Source: Bacillus sp. N1-1 (lineage in GTDB: Bacteria; Bacillota; Bacilli; Bacillales; Guptibacillaceae). From it: 64,000 nucleotides of DNA. The notes beneath the pieces were generated by a model. The model saw only the letters and a list, made by a program, of their open reading frames with translations. It ran no database searches and was not told where the DNA came from. Positions 17,434 to 25,732 of this stretch are shown one piece after another; positions within the stretch are counted from its first letter, which is position 1; every line of letters begins with the position of its first letter. The stretch is taken from assembly GCF_009818105.1 (NCBI RefSeq), contig NZ_CP046564.1:1116001-1180000 (forward strand), written 5' to 3'. The position numbers and the translations under genes are program-made.

Positions 17434-18003
17434 CTAACCTCTTAACTGATTCTTGAAAAAAAGCACCGTTTCTAACTCATCTTCTCGATCTTTAAAAAGG
17501 TTGAGCTCTTTTCCGACAGCGACCGCAAATTCAACATACGCATTTCCCTCTGCCGTTATCACGTTCTCGCATACCGTAACATCCGCTTTGCTTTTCAGGT
17601 CGGGGTTAAAGTAGGGAAGAAACTCTGAGATTTCAATGGAAGTTGAATAGGCACGATTTCTTAATACAGCGCTTGCCCCCAACAAAGTGGATGCGCCGCA
17701 AATAGCCGCAATCCATTTGTGGTGCTGATCAAATTCTTGGATTAGATTCATTAATTTTTCTTCGTGAAGCAGTGGTTCTGGATCACCGCCTGGAATGATT
17801 AGAATATCGTAATCCTCGACACGGCAATTTTCTACCGTGTGGGTTACTTTAATCGTAAAATTCCCATTGTGTGTTACTTCGCTTGTTAAAGCGGTTGTTT
17901 CAACCTCGACATTTGTTTCACTAAATAGGTATGAAAGAGTACTAATCTCCCAATCGACATACCCGTCATATAAAAAGAATAATGCTTTCACTGACTTTAT
18001 CAT
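17434..18003 (-). CDS. DJ-1/PfpI family protein
   Basis: A 189-residue protein of the DJ-1/PfpI (class I glutamine amidotransferase-like) fold. The nucleophile elbow AAICGAST carries the reactive Cys, an acidic residue sits in FLYDGYVDWE, and the conserved YDILIIPGG strand-turn is present. Members are deglycase, chaperone or protease-like proteins; a YdeA-type role is plausible. The ATG at 18003 directly abuts AAAGG, so a GTG four codons inside (17991), 11 bases after it, may be the true start. Confidence 0.8.
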   Translation of the reverse strand: MIKSVKALFFLYDGYVDWEISTLSYLFSETNVEVETTALTSEVTHNGNFTIKVTHTVENCRVEDYDILIIPGGDPEPLLHEEKLMNLIQEFDQHHKWIAAICGASTLLGASAVLRNRAYSTSIEISEFLPYFNPDLKSKADVTVCENVITAEGNAYVEFAVAVGKELNLFKDREDELETVLFFKNQLRG

Positions 18004-18143
18004 CCTTTCAAGTGCAAATCTGTTCTATCGAATCCTCTTAGTTAGAATTTTAGCATAATTCACTGGGAGTGATTGAATTACTTTGATTAATTTGAAATAA
18101 TTGGAATATTGTTTAGCGAAAGATGAACGAGGAGGAGAAGTCA

Positions 18144-18632
18144 ATGAATACAGATAGATGTAAACTACGGATATTTTCGGAAACGGACGAGCTGCATGTT
18201 AAAAGGCTGTATAAGAGTGAAGAAGTTCGAAAGTATTTAGGCGGAACAGTTGATGACGAGACGTTTAAATGAGGGTTTAACAGCATGATTCACTCCCTAA
18301 ACAGTTCTTCTTATTGGACCGTTTTCCTAAAGGAGTCACAGGAATTTATCGGTATCGTTTTTCTAGATACGTATCACGATGGGGTGAAAACAGAGGTCGG
18401 GTATCAATTTTTGCCAGAATTCTGGGGGCGCGGGTATGCGAGGGAAGTTGTGACGCGCGTTATAGAGTATGGATTTAGCGAATTAAACTTAGATGAGATC
18501 GTGGCAGAAACACAAACGCGAAATACGGCGTCCTGTAGTTTGTTACAAAAAGTGGGGATGACGAGGGGTGATCAACTTGAACGGTTCGGGGAAGAGCAAT
18601 CTACGTTTCGCCTTTGTCGAGTAGAACAGTAG
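18144..18632 (+). pseudogene. GNAT acetyltransferase with an in-frame TGA
   Basis: A good ribosome binding site (GGAGGAGAAG) and an ATG at 18144 open a GNAT of about 162 residues: CKLRIFSETDELHVKRLY, then GYQFLPEFWGRGYAREV and ARNTASCSLLQKVGM-like signatures. Codon 43 is TGA (18270-18272) in the same frame, between DETFK and GFNSMIHS. The downstream part is open to 18632. A single change such as CGA to TGA explains it. It is inactive unless read through, or the base is a sequencing error. Confidence 0.75.
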
Positions 18633-18701
18633 GTTCAATGATCAACTGAAGGGGAAGGGAGGATAAGAGAATAAAATAAGAAGGAGAAAGGCGGCTAACT
18701 C

Positions 18702-19250
18702 GTGTACTGGTTCATAGCCCTTTTTGATGAACAGACAGAAGCGCAGGTGAAAGGAATATGGAAGGAGCTTAAGGAACACTCTCTCTCCTACTATATCGAT
18801 GAAGTGGAAGACGGTCGACCGCACATAACGCTCGCAAGTTATGAGCAGTTGGATAAGGAAGAATACATAAGAAAAATCGAGGCGTTTTATGAAGAGGTTG
18901 AGAAGGTGGAGCTTACGTTTAATACGGTTAGTTCGTTCTTAAACTATGGAACAATCTTTTTAGCACCTACCGTAACGGAGAATTTACTCTCCCTTCATTC
19001 CGCGCATCATCGTCATTTTGAAGACTTTAATGGGAGTGCCAATTCGTTATATTTACCAGGTAAATGGATTCCTCATTGCACGGTAGCAAATCAGCTCGAG
19101 TCTGATGATTTGGCTCGTGTGTTTCACTATTGTTTTAAAGAAGTTAAACCCATCACTGGAAAAATTGAAGCGGTCGCTTTGATTGAATTAAAAGAAGAGG
19201 ATGAGGAAGGCATGGATGCGCCCGTTGTCTATACAAAGCATCTTAAATAA
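18702..19250 (+). CDS. 2H phosphoesterase (2'-5' RNA ligase family)
   Basis: A 182-residue protein of the 2H phosphoesterase superfamily. Two HxT/S motifs, PHITL near residue 46 and PHCTV near residue 128, form the paired-histidine active site that acts on 2',3'-cyclic or 2'-5' phosphodiester bonds. Its start is GTG at 18702 with AAAGG about ten bases upstream. A second, differently sized family member is at 49665-50195. The natural substrate of the Bacillus proteins is not settled; RNA-end or ADP-ribose cyclic phosphate processing is possible. Confidence 0.8.
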   Translation: MYWFIALFDEQTEAQVKGIWKELKEHSLSYYIDEVEDGRPHITLASYEQLDKEEYIRKIEAFYEEVEKVELTFNTVSSFLNYGTIFLAPTVTENLLSLHSAHHRHFEDFNGSANSLYLPGKWIPHCTVANQLESDDLARVFHYCFKEVKPITGKIEAVALIELKEEDEEGMDAPVVYTKHLK

Positions 19251-19263
19251 TGAGAGGAAAAAG

Positions 19264-19308
19264 AAAAGGATATCCCACTGGCTTTCAGGGGGATATCCTT
19301 TTCTTTTT
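19264..19308. terminator. Bidirectional terminator
   Basis: A near-perfect 13-base stem (AAAAGGATATCCC/GGGATATCCTTTT) between convergent genes. Confidence 0.9.
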
Positions 19309-20149
19309 AAAACTCTTCATACGTAGCCGGATCTTGATCATTAATGCGACCATCAGGGCGCGTTAATTCAGCCATCATGGCCATTTCAGTTTCATCTAAT
19401 TCAAAATCGAAAATGGTTAGGTTCTCACGCTGGCGTTCTGGTGACGAAGACTTAGGAATCGGGATCGATCCTAATTGGTAATGCCAGCGTAAAATAATCT
19501 GCGAGACGGACTTGTTATGTTGGTTCGCGATTTGCGAGATCGTTTCATTATCTAGAATGTCATTCACGCGAGCAAGCGGGCTCCACGATTCCGTTTTAAT
19601 GTTGTTTTGCTCGTGCCATCTTCTTTGATCTTCTTGGTTAAAGAACGGATGCAATTCGATTTGATTGATGCTCGGTTTTACTCCCGTTTCATTTTCCAAT
19701 TGTTCTAAGTGCTCAGGGAGAAAGTTGCATACGCCAATCGAGCGAATCAAACCCCACTTTTTTGCATCAATTAAAGCTTGCCACGCTTCAACAAAATGGC
19801 CTTGCTTCGGATTTGGCCAGTGAATGAGGTATAAATCATAGTAGTCTAAATTTGCGCGATAAAGGGATTCTTGAATGGCGGTAACGGCTTTTTCATATTC
19901 CTGGTAGCGTCCAGGTAATTTCGACGTTATACGCAATTCTTTTCTTGGAATTGTGCTACGACGAATGGCTTCACCAACCGTTCCTTCATTCTCATAATTA
20001 TACGCTGTATCAATGAGGCGATAGCCAACATCAATTGCACTAGTGATTCCCGTAGCGCCGTGATTCCCATTTAACTTGTAAGTCCCAAATCCAATCGCTG
20101 GCAAGATAAGACCATCATTCAAGGTGATTTCTGGAATTGATTGTTTCAT
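19307..20149 (-). CDS. Aldo/keto reductase
   Basis: A 280-residue NADPH-dependent aldo/keto reductase. The catalytic tetrad is visible as DTAYNYENE (Asp and Tyr), Lys in ITSKLPG and His in YLIHWPNP. The C-terminal cofactor loop IPIPKSSSPERQREN is typical of the family. It probably reduces aldehydes or ketones in the cytosol; it resembles the Bacillus YvgN/YtbE group, though I cannot assign it to either. AAAGGA lies about ten bases before the ATG. It shares a bidirectional terminator with the 2H phosphoesterase gene. Confidence 0.9.
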   Translation of the reverse strand: MKQSIPEITLNDGLILPAIGFGTYKLNGNHGATGITSAIDVGYRLIDTAYNYENEGTVGEAIRRSTIPRKELRITSKLPGRYQEYEKAVTAIQESLYRANLDYYDLYLIHWPNPKQGHFVEAWQALIDAKKWGLIRSIGVCNFLPEHLEQLENETGVKPSINQIELHPFFNQEDQRRWHEQNNIKTESWSPLARVNDILDNETISQIANQHNKSVSQIILRWHYQLGSIPIPKSSSPERQRENLTIFDFELDETEMAMMAELTRPDGRINDQDPATYEEF

Positions 20150-20271
20150 CCTAACTCATTCCTTTCTGGAGTGGTTCTTTAAACTAGTACCTCGTTCTGG
20201 AAAATGTAAACATATGTAAGCGCGACCAGTTGATTTTGAATAAAAATCATTGAGGATGCTTTAAGGAGACT

Positions 20272-20306
20272 ATAGAAGAGCTTACATAGTAAGTAAGCTC
20301 TTCTAT
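20272..20306 (-). terminator. Stem-loop downstream of the sda-like gene
   Basis: A 14-base inverted repeat (ATAGAAGAGCTTAC/GTAAGCTCTTCTAT) with a seven-base loop. There is no clear T run, so it may be a weak terminator or a transcript-stabilising stem. Confidence 0.5.
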
Positions 20307-20320
20307 GTTACGGGGGCGAC

Positions 20321-20488
20321 CTACCGAACCATTCTCGCTTTTTCATAACAATCCATATGTGGATCAGGAGGAGTTAGCCCCCTGCGATAAATTTCAGATG
20401 TTAACATTTCGATAAACGCTTGATCAAGTTGAAGCTTATACGCATCACAATAGGCTATGAACAACTCCTGATTTGTGAGAAACATCAT
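20321..20488 (-). CDS. sda: Sda-like sporulation checkpoint protein
   Basis: A 55-residue protein, shorter than usual gene-calling limits. Residues 4-38 fit the Sda helical hairpin: LTNQELFIAYCDAYKLQL, then a helix with FIEMLTSEIYRRGL. Sda in Bacillus subtilis inhibits the sporulation histidine kinase KinA when DNA replication is perturbed. GGGAGG lies eight bases before the first of two ATGs. The protein is about nine residues longer than the 46-residue B. subtilis form, with a tail PPDPHMDCYEKARMVR. In B. subtilis, sda is controlled by DnaA; I could not confirm DnaA boxes here. Confidence 0.7.
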   Translation of the reverse strand: MMFLTNQELFIAYCDAYKLQLDQAFIEMLTSEIYRRGLTPPDPHMDCYEKARMVR

Positions 20489-20545
20489 TCTGATGACCTC
20501 CCTAATTTGTTGATGTGGCTGAAACGATAAAAGATGTGCTGCTTT

Positions 20546-21190
20546 TCATTTTTGATGGGGTACATAATCAAAATAATGAAGCAGAATTTTTTTCCCTTTT
20601 AATCGCTTTTCCAAATAGGCAACAAACAAGGAAGTGCATGGAGCATCATAGAGGTTTTGATGTTGTTTAAGCTCTTGAATGGCAGACTGATCGGATTGCT
20701 TTAGACGATAAGGACGGTCCATTGTCATAGCCGTATAGCTATCAATCACACGAAGGATATTTACTGCAAACGGCAGCTGTTCATTCAACATGTGATCTGG
20801 ATACCCTGTCCCGTCACTATTTTCGTGATGATGTAAGATCAGTGAAGGCTCGAGATCAATTTCTGGATAGTCACTTAAAAGCTCTATGCCAAGTTCTGGG
20901 TGTTGTTCCAAATCCTTTTTCGCAGAAAGAGTGAGTGGTCCATTCTTTTGAAGGATTTCTTTTGGAACAAGTAGCATTCCTATGTCATGTAAAAGAACGG
21001 ACTGAAGGATGATTGGCTTCAGTAGGGAGTGAAGATTGTAGTGCAAACAAAAATCAATAAAGTAGCTTGTGGATTGAACTGAGTGATCAAATGAGGGTGG
21101 ATCGTGACGACGGAGAAGTTCCATCAATTGCAGTGATTGAAAAGAAAATAAATGAGCGTGCCCGTGCAATGTACACTTTGTCATGTTCAT
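20546..21190 (-). CDS. HD-GYP domain phosphohydrolase
   Basis: A 214-residue protein with an HD-GYP domain. The HD metal-binding pair is in LLHDIGMLLVPKE, followed by QHPELGIELL, HHHENSDGTGYPDHM (the GYP motif) and ILRVIDSYTAMTMDRPYR. These motifs match metal-dependent phosphodiesterases that often hydrolyse cyclic dinucleotides. There is no partner sensory domain and no membrane segment. The ribosome binding site is weak; an ATG two codons in (21184) is equally possible. It is adjacent to, and on the same strand as, the Sda-like gene. Confidence 0.8.
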   Translation of the reverse strand: MNMTKCTLHGHAHLFSFQSLQLMELLRRHDPPSFDHSVQSTSYFIDFCLHYNLHSLLKPIILQSVLLHDIGMLLVPKEILQKNGPLTLSAKKDLEQHPELGIELLSDYPEIDLEPSLILHHHENSDGTGYPDHMLNEQLPFAVNILRVIDSYTAMTMDRPYRLKQSDQSAIQELKQHQNLYDAPCTSLFVAYLEKRLKGKKILLHYFDYVPHQK

Positions 21191-21590
21191 TCCCGTTCTA
21201 AGGAGCCGGTTGCACTACTTACTCCCTATCATTCAAGTGCCCAGGCTAAAATGATAGTTCATCGCATTCTCTTTTTTTGTGTTGTGTTTCGGTGAAATTA
21301 ATGGAACTCTAATTGCTTATATAATCAATACCATAAAAAGGCGGGTATGTTAACAGTTTTATGCATGATTTTATACGAAAGGTTAAAGCAACTGGACGTC
21401 AGATAGAAAGCCAGGTCTTCTTTAAAGGAAACATTAATCCTATTGGGCAACAATGAAATAAAACAGTGGGATTTTCCGAATGAAATATACTTTATTTCCC
21501 AATACAAATATATCCATTTTAGAGATATGATTTTATTATACTCATTTGGTGAAGATCAGATGAGAAAAATACATATCGAGGAGGAGTAAA
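21191..21590. other. 400-base gap between HD-GYP and LysM genes
   Basis: An AT-rich region holding the promoters of two divergent genes. A 31-codon frame (21361-21456) opens with ATG but has no ribosome binding site and no recognised similarity. I see no RNA gene or strong repeat. Confidence 0.4.
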
Positions 21591-21875
21591 ATGAAGAAGC
21601 TCGCAAAATTCGCAACAATTTCATTTGTCTCAGTTGGGTTGTTAGCTGGAGCAGCACAGGTAGGCACCCCTACAGTTGAAGCAAAAGGGCCAGTAGTCAA
21701 TGCGCCAGCTGGATGCTACGGACCGGTTTATTATACGGTGAAATATGGTGACACTCTATCAGAGATTGCCTCTAAATATGGTTTAACAACGAACTACCTT
21801 GCTTCACTGAACAATATTTCAAACCCGAACCAAATCTATGTTGGCCAAAGATTAAAAGCCTATAACTGTAATTAG
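21591..21875 (+). CDS. Secreted LysM-domain protein
   Basis: A 94-residue exported protein. A signal peptide ends near VEA (residue about 31). A single LysM domain spans about residues 47-91 ([18 protein letters not shown], then [17 protein letters not shown]), which binds N-acetylglucosamine-containing glycans in peptidoglycan. Two Cys (in GCYGP and the C-terminal YNCN) could form a disulfide. GAGGAGGAG is placed ideally before the ATG. No catalytic domain is attached, so it probably acts as a wall-binding or spore-associated protein. Confidence 0.85.
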   Translation: MKKLAKFATISFVSVGLLAGAAQVGTPTVEAKGPVVNAPAGCYGPVYYTVKYGDTLSEIASKYGLTTNYLASLNNISNPNQIYVGQRLKAYNCN

Positions 21876-21882
21876 ATCGTAT

Positions 21883-21922
21883 AACAGAGCTTAATGAGGT
21901 TTATCCTTGAGCTCTGTTTTTC
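21883..21922. terminator. Bidirectional terminator
   Basis: AACAGAGCT pairs with AGCTCTGTT and a T run follows; it overlaps the last codons of the minus-strand GerAB-type gene. Confidence 0.75.
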
Positions 21923-22985
21923 TTATCATGCTAATGATTAATAAAAGTAATGGAAGTCCAAATACAAAAAAATAACTTGCAGTGGCGTGATAGTTCGATA
22001 GCGTTTCAATTGTGAACATATCATGAGGAAAAAGTGAAATTCCCAGTATAAGCAAGGTGGTTATGATAATTGGCCACATTGCTCTCTTTCGTTTCGTAAG
22101 CGTTTTGATGCCTTCAGAAGAGATATACAAATACGATCCAAACGAGGTTAAGACGGATACAGTCCAAATCGATAGAAACAACAAGTCAATTCGATCGATG
22201 ATAAGAAAAGAAATCCCTTTTAACATATAAACGGTAGGATCTTGAATTGTTTCAAACTGGCTGGGGCTAAAATACACGTATGTCGCAAGCGTAATTAGGC
22301 AGTAGAAGCACGTCACCGCAACGTTGGAGAGTGTTAAACTAACCAGAGCTTCTTTCCCTTTAATTTGTAAATAAGGAAAAACAAATAAAGCCATCTCAAA
22401 TCCAATCATTGAAAAGAACCCTTCAGGTGTAGCTTTTAGAATCGGACTTAATCCGTGTTCCCCAATGGGTAGGATGTATCGTATATCAGAATGCTTTAAT
22501 GCGACTAGAATCATAATAATGAGAGGGACGACTAAGATCGTAACGAATTGATTGAAACGACCGAGCACTTTTACTCTTCCTGAGACAAGATAGGCGCCTG
22601 AGATTGATAGAAGAGAAAGGATTACGATTGAAGGAGTTCGAGGCAGAATCCAAGTGTTAATACTTATTTGAAATAGTTGGAGCACGAGGATTGCCGTTAA
22701 TCCCGCAAATAAAATGTAACCGACAGAAATCATTGTGCCCATCAATCGTCCCATAATTAATGGTGCATACTCATAGAGCGATAAGGTTGAAAATCTTTTG
22801 CTTAAGAAATATAGAACGAAGATAACGCCTTGAAACCCTAATCCAGCAAGTATAATTGCGATCCATCCATCTTTTCCAGCTGTGGAGTAGAGTGTCTGGG
22901 GTAAGGAAAGAATACCTACACCCACCTGGGTCTGGAAAATGATAAAGAGAAATTGAACTGAATTAATTTGCTTGCTCGTTTTCAT
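21891..22985 (-). CDS. GerAB-type spore germination permease
   Basis: A 364-residue membrane protein with about ten helices, similar to the GerAB/YndE family of germinant receptor subunits (amino acid/polyamine/organocation fold). The N-terminal signature INSVQFLFIIFQTQVGVGILSLP and the IGFEMALFVFPY segment in the middle are typical. It would sit in the inner spore membrane and bind a germinant together with GerAA and GerAC subunits. Neither partner is next to it, so it is an orphan B-subunit. The start at 22985 is preferred over an ATG four codons upstream that abuts GGAG. Confidence 0.85.
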   Translation of the reverse strand: MKTSKQINSVQFLFIIFQTQVGVGILSLPQTLYSTAGKDGWIAIILAGLGFQGVIFVLYFLSKRFSTLSLYEYAPLIMGRLMGTMISVGYILFAGLTAILVLQLFQISINTWILPRTPSIVILSLLSISGAYLVSGRVKVLGRFNQFVTILVVPLIIMILVALKHSDIRYILPIGEHGLSPILKATPEGFFSMIGFEMALFVFPYLQIKGKEALVSLTLSNVAVTCFYCLITLATYVYFSPSQFETIQDPTVYMLKGISFLIIDRIDLLFLSIWTVSVLTSFGSYLYISSEGIKTLTKRKRAMWPIIITTLLILGISLFPHDMFTIETLSNYHATASYFFVFGLPLLLLIISMIRKTELKDKPH

Positions 22986-23183
22986 CTCTACTTCCATCTC
23001 CGATCATTCCGCGGTTACTACTACTATCTCCAGCTTATTAAAAATAATGTGATGAGTAGAAAAGGCTGTTCTAACGCTCATTTAAAAATATTCCATAATA
23101 TAGAAAAAATGGATTGAGATTGGTGAAACCAGGGTATTAAATAGGAGATTTTAACTTGTAAAGGGAGAAGAGTAGAAACGGTG

Positions 23184-23716
23184 ATGAAGTTCTACGAATC
23201 AAAAAGGAAATTACTCTTATTAATAGTTGGATGCTGTTGTTCGTAGGAGCGGGTGTGTATTTTTCATATACTTTATTTTAAGAAGGTAGCTTCTTGTTCG
23301 CTTTAATTATGCTACTTTGTGCTGGCTTTTTTCTGTTTATCCTCACAATGTATGCTAAAAAAATTGCAACAGGCCACCCCTATGTAATCCTAACCCCAGA
23401 GGATTTGGAACTATATGTGCTCCCAACAGAAAAAATAAACATTCGATGGGAAGACATTGAGGCGTTTATCCCGTATCGTATGCATAGCAATTCGTTTATA
23501 GGGCTTGTGATAAAAGACGAAGAACGCTATGCAAAGTTAATGCCAAATAAGATGAAAAAGCTATCTAGAATGAATGTAAGAATGGGGTATCCGAAATATA
23601 ATATTTTTCTTTCTCATTTAAAACAAAAGAAGCTTCTTATTGAAGAATTAGAAAAGCGAATCGTTGAAACGAATCCAAACAAAGCAAATTTTAAGACAGA
23701 CGAAGCGCTTAAATAA
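23184..23716 (+). pseudogene. STM3941-like protein, frameshifted
   Basis: An ATG at 23184 starts MKFYESKRKLLLL in one frame. Between about 23220 and 23234 the coding sense moves to another frame (LLFVGAGVYFSYTLF), which meets TAA at 23279 and then continues open to 23716 (LIMLLCAGFFLFILTMY, IRWEDIEAFIPY, MNVRMGYPKYNIFLSHL). The order of two helices followed by a PH-like domain fits the STM3941 family. Both a frameshift and a nonsense codon separate it from a working gene. Confidence 0.6.
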
Positions 23717-23748
23717 AGCACCAACTTTTGCCCTTTTTCTAGAGACCG

Positions 23749-24303
23749 TTATGCCTTTTCTGACATCCTAATAAAAAGATTGGTTATTAGTTTGGCGGCG
23801 TAAACGACAAATAAGTAGGCCGCTAAAAGGACGAACCAATTTGTATACAGTTCAAAAAGATTGAGTCCAATTAAAAGCGGTTTAAAGATAAATGTAAAAG
23901 CAATGGCAGAAAGCGTACCATATAGCCAGTAGTTTTTCTCCTTATTTAAGCACCATTGATATAGCAAGATAAAATAAACCGGTATGAACGAAGCATCGAT
24001 GCTAATGCTTGCTGGGAGTTGAGGAATGGCGATGTAAGGGTAATCCCACCAGGACTTCCTGACCCCTAGTGAGTCAAGATAGGAAGCAATGACATGAATC
24101 GAAAAGCCAAAAAACCCAAGAAGAAAGATGTTTTTACGATCAATCAAGAAATATAATATGATAAGAGGTACGAGTAGCATAGCGAGTATGGCCCAGAATT
24201 GCCACGTAGTATAATTGGAGAACTGATGCCAGTAATCGATCGTTGCTGCTTCAAGTTCTTTTTTTAATGAAATAATATGATCAAATTGTTGTTGACGATC
24301 CAT
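23749..24303 (-). CDS. CBO0543-family membrane protein
   Basis: A 184-residue protein with about five transmembrane helices after an amphipathic N-terminal helix. Recognisable family segments are YWHQFSNYTTWQFWAIL, FLIDRKNIFLLGFFGFSIHV and SWWDYPYIAIPQLPASISID. The family function is unknown. GGGAGG lies about eight bases before the ATG. It converges on the STM3941-like pseudogene and diverges from the VOC gene. Confidence 0.75.
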   Translation of the reverse strand: MDRQQQFDHIISLKKELEAATIDYWHQFSNYTTWQFWAILAMLLVPLIILYFLIDRKNIFLLGFFGFSIHVIASYLDSLGVRKSWWDYPYIAIPQLPASISIDASFIPVYFILLYQWCLNKEKNYWLYGTLSAIAFTFIFKPLLIGLNLFELYTNWFVLLAAYLFVVYAAKLITNLFIRMSEKA

Positions 24304-24467
24304 TTAAATACCTCCCTTTGTGGGTAGTATTCATCGATTGTTGAAACGATATTACACATCGGGAAAACTTTTGATAAGTTAAGTGAAAGATCATCCTACT
24401 AAAAGGAAAGTCGACCATCAGTGACGAATTCAATATGCGATTTCACTATCCTAAATGAGGTGATGGT

Positions 24468-24890
24468 ATGGTTCGAACGGCAAAGCGTGTGTTTGTTAAC
24501 TTACCGGTGAAGGACTTGGATAAGTCGATTCATTTTTTCACAGAGCTTGGTTTTGAATTTAATCCACAATTTACAGATGAGAATGCCACTTGTATGGTGA
24601 TCAATGAAAATACGTTTGTGATGTTGCTTGTTGAAGAGTTTTTTAAAACGTTCACTCAGAAGGGGCTAGTAAATGCGAAGTCATCAACGGAAGTGATCAT
24701 GGCGATATCAGCTGAAAGCAATGATGAGGTTGATGAGTTAGTGAATCGAGCGCTAGAGGCTGGGGGAAAGCCTTCAAACGAAGCCATTGATCATGGTTTT
24801 ATGTATGCTTGGAGCTTCCAGGATCTTGATGGACATTTGTGGGAAGTCATGCATATGCAGGAAGGTTCAGTGGAGGAGAGCGAATTATAA
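24468..24890 (+). CDS. VOC (glyoxalase/bleomycin-resistance fold) protein
   Basis: A 140-residue vicinal-oxygen-chelate protein with two beta-alpha-beta-beta-beta modules. The N-terminal half holds VNLPVKDLDKSIHFFTELGF; the C-terminal half holds HGFMYAWSFQDLDGHLWEVMH, where the Glu of LWEV is the usual metal ligand. It is of the YaeR/lactoylglutathione-lyase-like type common in Bacillus. The substrate is unknown. A GAGGTG ribosome binding site is placed just before the ATG. Confidence 0.85.
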   Translation: MVRTAKRVFVNLPVKDLDKSIHFFTELGFEFNPQFTDENATCMVINENTFVMLLVEEFFKTFTQKGLVNAKSSTEVIMAISAESNDEVDELVNRALEAGGKPSNEAIDHGFMYAWSFQDLDGHLWEVMHMQEGSVEESEL

Positions 24891-24895
24891 CAAAT

Positions 24896-24940
24896 AAAAA
24901 AAGGCCACATCCTACTAATAAAAAGGATGTGGCCTTTTAT
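24896..24940. terminator. Bidirectional terminator
   Basis: A 13-base stem (AAAAGGCCACATCC/GGATGTGGCCTTTT) lies between convergent VOC and YceI genes. Confidence 0.9.
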
Positions 24941-24944
24941 ACGT

Positions 24945-25475
24945 TTAGTCTGCTACAACAAATTCAAAGTTTCCTTCAAATTTAACATCTTTTCCTAGCA
25001 AGAAACCGCCAGTCTCAATTGCTGCATTATACGTCATGCCGTATGCTTCACGGTTAACTTTCCCAGAAACGTCAAAACCAGCAACAGTACTACCATCGAG
25101 CGGGCTTTTCGAAGTCCCATTATATTCAACTGTAAACGTTTCTTCTTTTGTCACGCCTTTAATGGTGAAATTGCCAGTTACATCATATTCTTCGTCTGAT
25201 TTCTTCTTAATCGACTTACTTTCGAATACCATGTTCGGGTATTGATCAGCTTCAAAGAAATCGCCAGAGCGAAGGTGGCCGTCGCGGTCTTCGTTACCAG
25301 TATCGATTGACTTTACAGAAATCGTTACTTTAATGTTTGCAGCTGTAAGGTCATTAAGATCGCCGTTGAAATCAACGTCAAAGTCAGTGAATTCCCCTTT
25401 AGCTTTTGAAACCATCATATGCTTGATTTGAAAATCTAAGCTACTGTGAACCTTATCTAGTGTTAATGTTGTCAT
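24945..25475 (-). CDS. YceI family lipid-binding-like protein
   Basis: A 176-residue YceI-family beta-barrel protein. Typical segments are the start LDKVHSSLDFQIKHMMVSKAKGEF, the SIDTGNEDRDGHLRSGDFFEAD stretch and GNFTIKGVTKEETF. YceI proteins have a lipocalin-like fold and bind isoprenoid or similar lipids; this one has no signal peptide. GAGGAGG lies before the ATG. Upstream there is a sigma-A-like promoter whose -35 is embedded in a palindrome, suggesting repression by a MarR-type regulator. Confidence 0.9.
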   Translation of the reverse strand: MTTLTLDKVHSSLDFQIKHMMVSKAKGEFTDFDVDFNGDLNDLTAANIKVTISVKSIDTGNEDRDGHLRSGDFFEADQYPNMVFESKSIKKKSDEEYDVTGNFTIKGVTKEETFTVEYNGTSKSPLDGSTVAGFDVSGKVNREAYGMTYNAAIETGGFLLGKDVKFEGNFEFVVAD

Positions 25476-25518
25476 AAAAAATTCCTCCTCAAGGATTGGT
25501 GCTTATTAGTATGAATTA

Positions 25519-25550
25519 AAGATAACTTATTTTTATCTTGAAGTCAAGAT
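25519..25550 (-). promoter_or_regulatory. Promoter and MarR-type operator candidate of the yceI-like gene
   Basis: On the minus strand TTGACT (25547-25542) is followed after 17 bases by TATCTT (25524-25519), a reasonable sigma-A promoter about 45 bases before the start codon. The palindrome ATCTTGA-AG-TCAAGAT (25535-25550) covers the -35 box. Such 7-2-7 palindromes resemble MarR/MhqR-class operators, so redox or quinone-type control is a hypothesis. Confidence 0.5.
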
Positions 25551-25732
25551 GATTTAATTCGAGATATTAGATTCTGTCTTTTTGACTAGAAATTCTATTT
25601 CAAGACATCATGCGAAAGACTTGTTTTCGTAAAAATAGAATAGGCAAATGGAAGGAATTGAGAGGGATCGCGTTTACGAAAACAAAAGTCGTGTCATCAT
25701 GGGAAGTAGAGTGGATGAAAGGAGATGGTTAT

